Of a stretch of DNA of 33,206 nucleotides, positions 1-7,458 are shown piece after piece. This stretch comes from SIG78 sp045635745 (GTDB lineage: Bacteria > Verrucomicrobiota > Lentisphaeria > Victivallales > Victivallaceae). The stretch is taken from the NCBI GenBank assembly GCA_045635745.1, contig JAZTWG010000025.1, positions 1 to 33,206 of the forward strand, given 5' to 3'. Both the position numbers and the translations under genes were made by a program. Position 1 is the stretch's first letter. Each line of letters opens with the position of its first letter. The notes beneath the pieces are model-generated. The model searched no databases. It was given only the letters and a program-made list of their open reading frames with translations, and had not been told where the DNA came from.

Positions 1-120
1 CGTAGTTTCAGATGTATCGCACAAAAACAGTTTATCTATATAGGGCGAGGCAAGTGCACTTTGCAAATGGGTTTTGCCCATATTGCCCGTACCGATAAGC
101 ACGGCATTGAATTTTTCCAT
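1..120 (-). CDS. Gfo/Idh/MocA-family oxidoreductase, N-terminus only
   Basis: Only the first 40 codons are in the window; the gene runs off the left edge. The reverse-strand ATG is at 118-120 with a GAGCTG ribosome-binding sequence just upstream. The translation starts MEKFNAVLIGTGNMGKTHLQ, and GTGNMG at residues 10-15 is the Gly-rich dinucleotide-binding turn of a Rossmann fold in the arrangement typical of the Gfo/Idh/MocA family, including the following H. Members oxidise or reduce sugars and polyols with NAD(P) in the cytoplasm. It lies 54 bp downstream of the GntR-type regulator gene on the same strand, so the two are probably cotranscribed. The substrate cannot be inferred from this fragment. 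Another NAD-binding family with the same turn is possible but less likely. Confidence 0.75.
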   Translation of the reverse strand, partial: MEKFNAVLIGTGNMGKTHLQSALASPYIDKLFLCDTSETT

Positions 121-174
121 TTTTCAGCTCCGTATATCGAATAACTATCTTCAAGTTGATGTTATTGCTATATA

Positions 175-843
175 CTATATATTCTTTTTCTGAAACTTGC
201 TGCAGGCATGTGCTATATGCTCACGCAGTAACTTTTCGGCGGCATCAGCCCAGTTGCGCTTCATGGCATCGAAGATCATCTTGTGTTCTTCGTGCACCTG
301 TTTGATTTCTTCAATAGAGTTTTTGATCTGACTGCTTAATACCAGCAATGTCAATTGAGCTCGTAAAGTGGTGTTGCGTTCCAATAAGATAGAAGAATGG
401 GCCGCCGCAATGATCGCCTGATGAAACAGACGATCACAATCATAAAAACTCTGATTTTTCTGTTGTCCATTTTGCATAGCGTCAATGAATTCAGCTTCTG
501 CATCAATAGCAGCTCCAAGCAGCTGCCAATCTTCGGATGAGGCCCGTTCAATTGCCAGCTTCACGGCAATTCCTTCAAGGGCTTCCCGTAACAAATAAAG
601 GTCTATAACCTCTTCGTTGGTAAATGTTCTCAAACAGGTGCCGCGATAAGGTATCCGCTGAACCCATCCCTCATACTCCAAACTGCGGAACGCTTCCCGT
701 ATCGGCGTTGTACTGATGCCAAACTCCTCCGCTAAATGTTCTTCCCGCAAAGGTGTCCCCGGAACAAGCCGCTCCCGGGTGATTTTTTCCAATATTAAAT
801 TATACGCTATTTCCATTGCGGTTGACTTTTTGCGAATCGTCAT
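175..843 (-). CDS. GntR-family transcriptional regulator (FadR/FCD subfamily)
   Basis: This 222-residue cytoplasmic repressor or activator would respond to a small carboxylate or sugar-acid ligand. Residues 8-72 form the GntR winged helix-turn-helix, with LREEHLAEEFGISTTPIREA spanning the recognition helices. Residues about 76-215 form the all-helical FCD ligand domain. D137, H141, H187 and H209 have the spacing of the FCD metal site. The start follows an AGGAG ribosome-binding site. It is divergent from the sialidase-like operon and upstream of a Gfo/Idh/MocA gene, so it likely controls one or both. Repeated near-palindromes in the shared intergenic region are candidate operators. The ligand is unknown. 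Family assignment is firm; target genes are inferred. Confidence 0.92.
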   Translation of the reverse strand: MTIRKKSTAMEIAYNLILEKITRERLVPGTPLREEHLAEEFGISTTPIREAFRSLEYEGWVQRIPYRGTCLRTFTNEEVIDLYLLREALEGIAVKLAIERASSEDWQLLGAAIDAEAEFIDAMQNGQQKNQSFYDCDRLFHQAIIAAAHSSILLERNTTLRAQLTLLVLSSQIKNSIEEIKQVHEEHKMIFDAMKRNWADAAEKLLREHIAHACSKFQKKNI

Positions 844-875
844 AAAAACTCCTGATTTATCATTTATTACACTTT

Positions 876-904
876 AATATAATGTTTTTTTCAGATAAAA
901 TCAA
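876..904 (-). promoter_or_regulatory. Putative sigma70 promoter for the GntR gene
   Basis: Read on the reverse strand, TTGATT (899-904) and TATATT (876-881) are separated by exactly 17 bp, and the -10 lies about 33 bp before the ATG. The fit to the consensus is good. Not tested experimentally. Confidence 0.55.
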
Positions 905-934
905 ATTTTCAATTTATTTTAATACGGCTCATAT

Positions 935-946
935 TTTCCATAGAAA
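935..946. promoter_or_regulatory. Candidate operator 1 (TTTCyATrGAAA near-palindrome)
   Basis: TTTCCATAGAAA is palindromic at 10 of 12 positions. It is one of four related sites in the divergent intergenic region and lies upstream of the GntR promoter. A GntR-family operator is plausible, but the regulator could be another protein. Confidence 0.4.
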
Positions 947-990
947 GCAATATATGAATCCGGCGATTGAAAGGTCGCATGAAAATGTGA

Positions 991-1004
991 AATTCTATGG
1001 AATT
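991..1004. promoter_or_regulatory. Candidate operator 2 (AATTCyATrGAATT near-palindrome)
   Basis: AATTCTATGGAATT is palindromic at 12 of 14 positions and has the same core as the site at 935-946. It ends 5 bp before the proposed -35 box at 1009, a position compatible with activation or repression of the sialidase-like operon. Confidence 0.42.
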
Positions 1005-1008
1005 TTTC

Positions 1009-1036
1009 TTGAATTATCCAATGATGAGTGTATATT
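1009..1036 (+). promoter_or_regulatory. Putative promoter of the sialidase-like/GH123-like operon
   Basis: TTGAAT (1009-1014) and TATATT (1031-1036) are separated by 16 bp. Transcription would begin near 1043, giving a leader of about 65 nt that contains the two direct repeats at 1055 and 1079. A moderate match to the consensus, based on position and sequence only. Confidence 0.4.
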
Positions 1037-1054
1037 TAAGTCATAAAAAAGGTT

Positions 1055-1092
1055 TTTCTATAGCATTAAGATGTAAAATTTCCATAGCGTTA
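1055..1092 (+). repeat. Two direct repeats TTTCyATAGCrTTA, 24 bp apart
   Basis: TTTCTATAGCATTA (1055-1068) and TTTCCATAGCGTTA (1079-1092) differ at two positions and share the TTTCyATrG core with the upstream near-palindromes. The second ends just before the ribosome-binding site of the sialidase-like gene. They may be operator half-sites, or leader elements if they lie within the mRNA. Confidence 0.45.
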
Positions 1093-1107
1093 GGAAAGGA
1101 GAGTTCT

Positions 1108-2244
1108 ATGAAGATAGAAAAGACATTGACCGTCTATCAGGAAAATGGCTTCTATTCTGCATTTCCCGGAATAGCCAATCTGGGGAATGGCAAGATAGCT
1201 GTGGCATTTCGCCGGGCGCCGAACTATCAGGGGTTGCCCGGAGTTCCGGATGGTTATTACAGTCACGGGGATGCGCTCAGCCAATTTGTGATTTGCTATT
1301 CAGAGGATAATGGTGAAACCTGGAGCAAGCCGCGTCTGCTTTACAGCTCTCCGGTCGGCGGCAGCCAGGACGGCGGTTTGTTTTATGATGGGAAATATCT
1401 TTTTGCCAACAGTTTTGTCTGGCGTTATCTGCCGGAACTGCCGGGCAGTTATATGGCTGCAGCCCGTATGGAATTTATTTTTCATTATTTGACATATCTG
1501 GTGCCTTTCGGCAGTTATGTGCTGCGTTCGGATGACCGTGGTACAACTTGGTCTGATGCAGTATTTCCTGAAGCTTTGCCGGAAAATATTGAAGTTCTGC
1601 CGGGACAGCCGCTGCGGCTGCACAACCGGGGTAATCTTGTCCGCAGCAAAGACGGCCGTTTGATTTTAAGCGGTAAAAGTTTGCGTACCAAACCTGCCCG
1701 GCACAGCACGGTCACTTTATATCAGAGTTCAGATAATGGCGCAAGTTTTCAGTTTTTGTGCAATGCCGTTGATGCCAAGGGTATTGCTATATTTGAAGAG
1801 CCGTGTTTATATATAACAGAACAGAATAAATGGGTGGTATTGTGCCGAAGCCACAAACTTACCGACGGTACATCTTCTACGCGCGCAATGTGTGTATATG
1901 CTTACAGCAATGATGAGGGCAAGAGTTGGAGCGAACCGGTTTATGCCGGATTCCACGCCGAACCTATAACTGCTCACCGTATGGATGACGGCAGAGTGCT
2001 GCTTGCCTACGGCTACCGCAAAGATGATGGTCAGGGCGTACGACTGAAAGTGTGCAATTCAGAATTGACCGATATTGAAACTGCCGAAGAATTGATATTG
2101 CGCAGCGATAACGGACATATTGATTGCGGTTATCCTACCATAACTTCTCTGGGCAATAACCGCTATATGATCGCTTATTATATGGATAAACCCCAGTGGC
2201 ATTGTAACAGTAAAATCGAAATCAGTATAATTGATTTTAATTGA
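1108..2244 (+). CDS. Sialidase-like (Asp-box/BNR) protein, cytoplasmic
   Basis: This 378-residue protein has a six-bladed beta-propeller sialidase/neuraminidase-like fold. Four Asp-box repeats (SxDxGxxW type) are visible: SEDNGETW at 65-72, SDDRGTTW at 141-148, the degenerate SSDNGASF at 207-214 and SNDEGKSW at 267-274. Arginines that could belong to a sialidase triad include R35/R36 in the first blade. No signal peptide is present, so it should act in the cytoplasm, unlike the large glycosidases nearby. The ATG at 1108 is chosen because it follows a strong AAAGGAGAG site; the frame is open 37 codons further upstream but that part reads as promoter DNA. It heads the operon with the prepilin-like, GH123-like and aldolase genes. 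Hydrolysis of sialosides is possible, but Asp-box proteins include other glycosidases and non-enzymes, so the substrate is unproven. Confidence 0.8.
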   Translation: MKIEKTLTVYQENGFYSAFPGIANLGNGKIAVAFRRAPNYQGLPGVPDGYYSHGDALSQFVICYSEDNGETWSKPRLLYSSPVGGSQDGGLFYDGKYLFANSFVWRYLPELPGSYMAAARMEFIFHYLTYLVPFGSYVLRSDDRGTTWSDAVFPEALPENIEVLPGQPLRLHNRGNLVRSKDGRLILSGKSLRTKPARHSTVTLYQSSDNGASFQFLCNAVDAKGIAIFEEPCLYITEQNKWVVLCRSHKLTDGTSSTRAMCVYAYSNDEGKSWSEPVYAGFHAEPITAHRMDDGRVLLAYGYRKDDGQGVRLKVCNSELTDIETAEELILRSDNGHIDCGYPTITSLGNNRYMIAYYMDKPQWHCNSKIEISIIDFN

Positions 2245-2256
2245 TAGGATTTGATT

Positions 2257-2970
2257 ATGAAAAAGCAAAAATTTACCCTGATCGAGCTTCTGGTCGTGAT
2301 TGCAATTATCGCCATTCTGGCGGCAATGCTTCTGCCCGCCCTTTCTGCCGCCCGTGAACGGGCGCGTCAATCATCCTGTTTGAGCAATCAGCGGCAAATC
2401 GGGTTGGCAAATGTGATGTATGCCAATAACAATCAGGATTGGATCGCTCCGATGTATGTTGATACAGATTCCGGAAAAACCGGTACCCGCGGCAGTTGGG
2501 CTGGTTTTCTTTCCAACTATCGAGAAAGCGGCAAAGTCAATGAAATGAGTCCTTATGGGGTGGAATATTACAAGCACTTTGAATGTCCCAGCAATCAGTA
2601 TTCTTACCAGTCTTATAAGCAAAGTTCGGACGATAAGGCGTGGTACACCAACTATATACCGAATATCCATTTGTATGACCCGAAAACATCAAAGTCAGAA
2701 AACGCTTTCAACAAAAGTTTTATCATCAATTCGGCGCCGGATCCGTCAGCAATCATGTTTATTGCCGACCGTGCTGACGAGCCCAATGCCCGGCACGGCA
2801 TGAACATATATACGCATGTGGCTTATCTGCATGGTCAGCTGGCTAATGTAAGTTTTCTTGACGGTCATGTCGAAGCGGTCAATAAAGAACGCCTGACGCA
2901 GAATCCACCGACAACGTCCAATGCAGAAGCCCGCAAGATGATGATTTGGAATCCTAATGGAACGCTGTGA
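2257..2970 (+). CDS. Prepilin-like protein with H-X9-DG C-terminus (canonical leader)
   Basis: This 237-residue type II secretion/type IV pilin-like protein has a short basic leader (MKKQK), then FTLIELLVVIAII and an LPALSAAR stretch forming the N-terminal helix. The conserved Glu is at +5 from the Phe. The residue before the Phe is Lys rather than the usual Gly. The C-terminal part has a His, nine residues, then Asp-Gly (HGQLANVSFLDG), the H-X9-DG signature of processed pilin-like proteins. The start is ATG 2257, not the in-frame TTG at 2251, because AGGA lies 7 bp before it. It sits 12 bp after the sialidase-like gene and 11 bp before the GH123-like gene, so all three are one transcript. 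It would be anchored at the inner membrane or assembled into a pseudopilus. Its link to the neighbouring enzyme is inferred from position. Confidence 0.88.
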   Translation: MKKQKFTLIELLVVIAIIAILAAMLLPALSAARERARQSSCLSNQRQIGLANVMYANNNQDWIAPMYVDTDSGKTGTRGSWAGFLSNYRESGKVNEMSPYGVEYYKHFECPSNQYSYQSYKQSSDDKAWYTNYIPNIHLYDPKTSKSENAFNKSFIINSAPDPSAIMFIADRADEPNARHGMNIYTHVAYLHGQLANVSFLDGHVEAVNKERLTQNPPTTSNAEARKMMIWNPNGTL

Positions 2971-2981
2971 GATATCAGGTT

Positions 2982-5927
2982 ATGAAAAAAAGTTTCTATG
3001 CAATAATCATATTTACAATTGCAGCATTGCCGCTGGCCGCAGTTGAGCATTTGTGGAATATTAAAGATGGGGCCGGCAGTGCCGTATGCCAAGATTCCGG
3101 CAGTAATCCGGTGAATCTGCAAATCAACTCTTCTGACAATGTTGTCTGGGCGCGCGAGGATGACCGAGATTGGTTTTTGAATATCAACGGCGGCAGTTTG
3201 AGTGCCCTCAAAGCTCAAATGGCGTACCCCGACGGCGCAGTTATAAATGTGAAGTTTTCTGCCAATTTGCAAAACAATTATAATAAAGCCTGGCTGCCAT
3301 TGATAACTTGCGGCAGCAGTTACAAAGAAGGATACTCTGTTTGGGTCAATAAAGATGGTTCTCTGCTGGTCAGCTTTCCCGGTACTGACAGTTGGTTCAA
3401 TATCATCAAAAAGCAGATCAGACATCTGGTCGATTATGAACTCAAAGTCATTCAGGGCAATGACCGTCTGCAGCTTGTGCTCAACGGCAGAATCATTCTG
3501 GATAAAGCCTGTAAGGGAAAACTTCAGTACAAAGGCGGCCGGATTTTAACTATCGGAAAAACAGGTAATTATGAGTTTTACGGTAATCTTTATATGCTTT
3601 CGATAGATAAATTCACTCCGGAGGCTTTTGTCAAAGTTGTCCGGGAGAAAAAAACTGAAACAGCCCGGAACAGCGGAGAAATCGTGCCGGTTCACGGAAT
3701 TAAAGATCCGGCAGGAACTGTTGTAGTCAGTAATTTTAATTGTTTTGCGCCAGCGCCGGTCGTCAAAGAGGCTCATGACGGCAATAATTGGGTCTTTCGC
3801 AGCCATTCCGGATTTTTTGCACCGACAGCGCCGGGATCCTTGCATTGTCCGGAGTCCGGTTATGCTCCGGCAATAAATTATGCTCCACAGCTTAAGGGAA
3901 AATACAATATTTATCTTGGGGTCAGAACTACGAAACACCCCGGTAAATTTTCTTTTGCTGTGGGCAACACCGAAAATCCGTACAATATTGAAGTGCCGGC
4001 TGCTGCCGACAAGAAACATACCAACACCGAAATACTTATTGCTTCCAATATAGATATGACCGGTCAAAAGATTTATTTTTTACCCGGCGGCAATATGTTT
4101 CTGGGATACGTGAAATTTATTCCTGCAGCTGATCCCCGCAAAAAGGATTATCCGGTTTGGAAAAGTGTAAAGATAACCCGCGGCAAAATTGATCACATTG
4201 CCATAGAAAGAAAACGGGTTGAGGATTTGCTCGCCAGAGGGCATTTCAAACTCCGTACCTATGTGGACAACTCTCCATTACCCAAGCTGCACGACAAGTC
4301 AGTCAAACGCGGTTTTATTCTGGCAAACCGTAACTGGATGGATTTGGCTTTTAATGTCAGCAAACCCGAGGTTGATACTGGTGATATAACACTTTCAACA
4401 GCTGCAGTCCCAGGCGAATTCGAGCCGGTCAGCTTTATTGTATATGGCTTGGAAGATGTAGGAAAATTAACTTTATCGGTCGAGCCCAAACTTGCTGAAA
4501 ACGGTATTGCCTGCGACATAGCTGCAGTACGTTCTATCGTTAAACGGACTACTAATTACAAGGGTGCTTCCGAAATTATGGATGCCCCTCAATATTTGGA
4601 GCGTACCAATTCTGTTGAACTGAAAAAAGATACTGCCAAACAATTCTGGATTACGCTCAAAGCAGCTGAAAATGTCAAACCGGGAGTATATACCGGCAAT
4701 CTTCTGTTGAATTCAAAAAAGGGCAAAACAGTTATTCCGTTGAGTTTTACTGTTTATCCTTTCAAGCTTGAAGACCACGACCGGCTGATCGGTTTTTTTC
4801 CGGGAGCGGAAGGTTTTTTCAATAATAAAGAGCAGATACGCGTTATGAAAGATCATAACATAAACCTTTTCTTTGTCAGTACCAAACTTGAATTACCGGT
4901 CAAAAAAGATAAAAACGGCAAGCTTTATATAGATTACAGTTATGCTGATATAGTTGACTGTATGCGCGACTCGGGGATGAAAAAACTTGTAATAGAATCT
5001 GATGGTTTGTCTGACAGAAGCCGTATGATGCCTGGCGGTAAAGCGGTTTGCACCCAACTGGTACAGTCGCTCCTGAATGAAGCAAAAAAGCGCTCGTGGG
5101 GCAAGATCGCCTTTTACGGATACGACGAAGCACTTTCTCAAGGTAAGGATCGTTTGGAAAGAAGTATTTGGGCAAATAATATATTCCGCCAATTGGGAGT
5201 CAAAACGTTCAACACGCATATCTGGTTCAAAACCAGCCGTCCGTTTCAGAAAGAAGTTGACCGTCTTGCGCCGTTGATCTCGATTTTTGCCAACCGTTAC
5301 AACACCCGTAATCTCTGGTATGTAGATGATTGGAGCACAATGGAAAATGCAGCAGAAAAGGCGGGGCGTGAACTGTGGAGTTACAACATTGACAATGCCA
5401 TTTGCTTTGCTCAACCGGCAATGTGGCGTTTTGCGACAGGATGGTTTTTCAGAACATTGGGCAGCAAGACCCGCGGGCAGGCTGTTTACGCCTACAATCA
5501 TACCGGCAACGATCCTTACAACGATCTTGATGGCTTCTGTACTGATTGGATGTACGATTACCCCGCATTGGGCAACCACAAGGGTGGATTTTCAATCAAT
5601 TACGAAGCCATTCGCGAAGGCGTGGATGATTTGCGCTATATAGCGACTCTGGAAAAACGCATCAAAACAGCTAAAACCAGGAAAATCAATACTGCTGCAG
5701 CTGAAAAGCTTTTGAATGATATCAAAAGCAGTTTTGACTTTACGCGGCACAATAAAGAATCAGTTTATCTTGACAGTGTTTTTGATAAAAAATGGACTGA
5801 AAAAGGTAAGCTTTATTGCTCCGGCCAATATAATTTACTCAATGGCTGGACTCTGGAAAGTTATCAATCCGCCCGCGACAGAATCGCAGAGGCAATCATT
5901 GCGCTGGATAAAGAAATCGGAAAATAA
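2982..5927 (+). CDS. Secreted GH123/DUF4091-like glycoside hydrolase
   Basis: This 981-residue protein has a signal peptide (MKKSFYAIIIFTIAALPLAA). Residues about 25-210 look like a concanavalin/LamG-type beta-sandwich. A second beta-rich region follows to about 430. The C-terminal half resembles the DUF4091/GH123 TIM-barrel group: GEFEPVSF near 477, YGYDEA at 712-717 and REGVDDLRY near 876-884. The adjacent D715-E716 pair fits the catalytic Asp-Glu pair of GH123, whose members cleave terminal N-acetyl-beta-galactosaminides by substrate-assisted catalysis. ATG 2982 is preferred over the GTG at 2967, which overlaps the pilin stop, because the signal peptide begins there. Spacing from the pilin gene is 11 bp, suggesting translational coupling. 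Substrate specificity is inferred; other DUF4091 members are uncharacterised. Confidence 0.8.
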   Translation: MKKSFYAIIIFTIAALPLAAVEHLWNIKDGAGSAVCQDSGSNPVNLQINSSDNVVWAREDDRDWFLNINGGSLSALKAQMAYPDGAVINVKFSANLQNNYNKAWLPLITCGSSYKEGYSVWVNKDGSLLVSFPGTDSWFNIIKKQIRHLVDYELKVIQGNDRLQLVLNGRIILDKACKGKLQYKGGRILTIGKTGNYEFYGNLYMLSIDKFTPEAFVKVVREKKTETARNSGEIVPVHGIKDPAGTVVVSNFNCFAPAPVVKEAHDGNNWVFRSHSGFFAPTAPGSLHCPESGYAPAINYAPQLKGKYNIYLGVRTTKHPGKFSFAVGNTENPYNIEVPAAADKKHTNTEILIASNIDMTGQKIYFLPGGNMFLGYVKFIPAADPRKKDYPVWKSVKITRGKIDHIAIERKRVEDLLARGHFKLRTYVDNSPLPKLHDKSVKRGFILANRNWMDLAFNVSKPEVDTGDITLSTAAVPGEFEPVSFIVYGLEDVGKLTLSVEPKLAENGIACDIAAVRSIVKRTTNYKGASEIMDAPQYLERTNSVELKKDTAKQFWITLKAAENVKPGVYTGNLLLNSKKGKTVIPLSFTVYPFKLEDHDRLIGFFPGAEGFFNNKEQIRVMKDHNINLFFVSTKLELPVKKDKNGKLYIDYSYADIVDCMRDSGMKKLVIESDGLSDRSRMMPGGKAVCTQLVQSLLNEAKKRSWGKIAFYGYDEALSQGKDRLERSIWANNIFRQLGVKTFNTHIWFKTSRPFQKEVDRLAPLISIFANRYNTRNLWYVDDWSTMENAAEKAGRELWSYNIDNAICFAQPAMWRFATGWFFRTLGSKTRGQAVYAYNHTGNDPYNDLDGFCTDWMYDYPALGNHKGGFSINYEAIREGVDDLRYIATLEKRIKTAKTRKINTAAAEKLLNDIKSSFDFTRHNKESVYLDSVFDKKWTEKGKLYCSGQYNLLNGWTLESYQSARDRIAEAIIALDKEIGK

Positions 5928-5955
5928 AATCTCTTAAAATAAAGGTAGGCTGGTA

Positions 5956-6732
5956 ATGATTATGCCTCGAAAAAGCCGTTTGCTGGAAAAAATGCGCTCC
6001 GGCAAAAAAGTTATAACCTATAAACTCAATTTAAGCTGTCCGCGAGCCGCTGAAATCGCGGCTATGAACGGGTTTGACGGCATCTGGATATGTCAGGAAC
6101 ATGTTCCGACCGATCAAAATACCATGTGTGCACAAATTTTGGCAGCCAAAGCTTACGATTGCGACTGTATCGTGCGGGTGGCCAAAGGTTGTTACAGCGA
6201 CTATATCCGTCCGCTGGAAGCTGATGCATCCGGTATTATGATACCGCATCTGATGAGTTTGGAAGAAGCCCGCGAAATCGTCCATACCGTGCGTTTTCAC
6301 CCCACCGGGCTGCGTCCGGTTGACGGAGGCAATGCCGACGGCATGTATTGCAAACTGGATTTCAAAGAATACATCAATTTTATGAATGCCAATAGATTGG
6401 TGATCGTGCAGATCGAAGATCCGGAACCATTGAGCGAGCTGGATAAGATATGTCAGCTCGATGGTATAGATATGATATTTTTCGGCCCCGGAGATTTCAG
6501 TCAGGCCATAGGGCATCCTGCCGAGTTTGACCATCCTGAAATCCACCGGGTGCGGAAACTGGTTGTGGAAACAGCCCATAAATACGGAAAATTTGCAGGA
6601 ACAGTATCGCTGCCGGGATTGAAAGAGTGTTACAATGAAGGTTTTGATCTGGTAAATTGCGGCGCCGATGTTTCGGCATTGAGCAACAATTGCGCCGCAA
6701 TAATGCAGCAAAAGAACGAATTGCTGCAATAA
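5956..6732 (+). CDS. HpcH/HpaI-family class II aldolase
   Basis: This 258-residue cytoplasmic protein belongs to the HpcH/HpaI aldolase/citrate lyase family, metal-dependent enzymes that split 2-keto-3-deoxy acids into pyruvate and an aldehyde. The key residues are present with HpaI spacing: H49, then R74 in VRVAKGCYSDYIRPLEADAS (25 apart), and the metal ligands E154 in QIEDPEP and D180 in GPGDFSQ (26 apart). GGTAGG lies 6 bp upstream of the first ATG, so that start is kept over the ATG two codons later. It is 28 bp after the GH123-like gene and is the last gene of the operon. In context it could cleave a 2-keto-3-deoxy-sugar acid derived from the released glycan, which is inference. Confidence 0.88.
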   Translation: MIMPRKSRLLEKMRSGKKVITYKLNLSCPRAAEIAAMNGFDGIWICQEHVPTDQNTMCAQILAAKAYDCDCIVRVAKGCYSDYIRPLEADASGIMIPHLMSLEEAREIVHTVRFHPTGLRPVDGGNADGMYCKLDFKEYINFMNANRLVIVQIEDPEPLSELDKICQLDGIDMIFFGPGDFSQAIGHPAEFDHPEIHRVRKLVVETAHKYGKFAGTVSLPGLKECYNEGFDLVNCGADVSALSNNCAAIMQQKNELLQ

Positions 6733-6794
6733 AGCTGTTCTCGCCATAAGTAAAATATTCGTCCGGCCTGCAGAAAAAATTATAATAAAAGATA

Positions 6795-6934
6795 TTAAAT
6801 CCAGCGGTTCATCGCATGATTGCGATATTCCGCCGGATTCATTTTATTGGGTTTACACTTATCTGCAAAAACGGACAAGTCCGGGATCTTGTGTCATATT
6901 TCATTGCTCTTTCTCAACACTGCAGCGATAACTG
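6795..6934 (-). pseudogene. Remnant of an AraC-family regulator C-terminus
   Basis: On the reverse strand, TGA-interrupted reading gives ...NEI(stop)HKIPDLSVFADKCKPNKMNPAEYRNHAMNRWI ending at a TAA (6795-6797). The string DLSVF....K....MNPAEYR aligns with the last helices of AraC-type DNA-binding domains (DLSYFsr.FKk..GmSPxEYR). An in-frame stop at 6894-6896 and apparent loss of the GF pair before the helix mark it as decayed. Its upstream side ends where the MITE-like element and its flanking repeat begin. It is short and divergent, so a chance match cannot be excluded. Confidence 0.45.
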
Positions 6935-6943
6935 TTTTTTATA
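6935..6943 (+). repeat. Left 9-bp flanking direct repeat (TTTTTTATA)
   Basis: TTTTTTATA occurs immediately left of the inverted-repeat element and again at 7343-7351, as expected of a target-site duplication. The sequence is AT-rich, so chance identity is possible. Confidence 0.5.
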
Positions 6944-7342
6944 TGCTCTATTCCCGATATTGGTTGATATGCAATTTTTATCGTATGCAGCTGGTGCTGC
7001 AACCGGGGAGGAGATTGCTTTCTCCGCCCCGACAGCCTTTGCTCATTGAACAGCCCCATCCAGCGCGAGCTGCCTGGCGACTTTCAGGTAAAGGCGGCAA
7101 GCATACGCGCCCTTAAACGATTTTACGGCGAACCGTAAAATCGCCCTCAAACGCCGGATGATTTTGCTCATCTCCGGAGGGGCTTCGCGGAACTTTTCCG
7201 CCCGGATTGCCGGAATTCATCCGGCAAACTATTTCTCCCATGCGTTACGCGGCTTGCCACGGCGTAATACAATGAAGACGGGCGCTGACCGCACTTTGCG
7301 GCGTTCCGCCGCATGACCTGTCACCAATATCGGGAACAGAGC
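6944..7342. mobile_element. MITE-like element, about 399 bp, non-autonomous
   Basis: The ends are inverted repeats: GCTCTATTCCCGATATTGGT at 6945-6964 and its complement at 7323-7342, with one mismatch in 20. Nine-bp direct repeats flank it. The interior encodes no convincing protein but is rich in hairpins: an 11-bp stem with a CGAA loop at 7118-7143, GCGGAA/TTCCGC near 7182-7198, GCCGGA/TCCGGC near 7209-7225 and GCGGCG/CGCCGC near 7298-7312. The right-hand 135 bp (7208-7342) recurs inverted at 22815-22955. No transposase is present. It occupies most of the 726-bp gap between the aldolase and SDR genes. Confidence 0.7.
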
Positions 7343-7351
7343 TTTTTTATA
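7343..7351 (+). repeat. Right 9-bp flanking direct repeat (TTTTTTATA)
   Basis: It matches 6935-6943 exactly and directly abuts the right inverted repeat of the MITE-like element, consistent with a target-site duplication. Confidence 0.5.
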
Positions 7352-7383
7352 AAAGTTTTTTGCAGTATTTATGATATATTTTT

Positions 7384-7411
7384 TTGCAAAATATTTCTCT
7401 GATGATATATT
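7384..7411 (+). promoter_or_regulatory. Putative promoter of the redox operon
   Basis: TTGCAA (7384-7389) and TATATT (7406-7411) are 16 bp apart in very AT-rich DNA, about 48 bp before the SDR start and 42 bp downstream of the MITE-like element. The composition makes chance matches likely. Confidence 0.4.
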
Positions 7412-7458
7412 TAATATGAAAATATATTCTCAAAGAAAAAAACATAAGGTTCCCGGAT

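Noticed and set aside
997..1107. An upstream in-frame start that would lengthen the sialidase-like protein by 37 residues
   Set aside because: The region contains the promoter-like boxes and repeat motifs, the added peptide matches nothing, and a strong ribosome-binding site precedes the ATG at 1108.
6816..7116. Short plus-strand open frames over the AraC remnant and the MITE-like element
   Set aside because: They cross the boundary of the repeat element, have no ribosome-binding site and no recognisable protein features.
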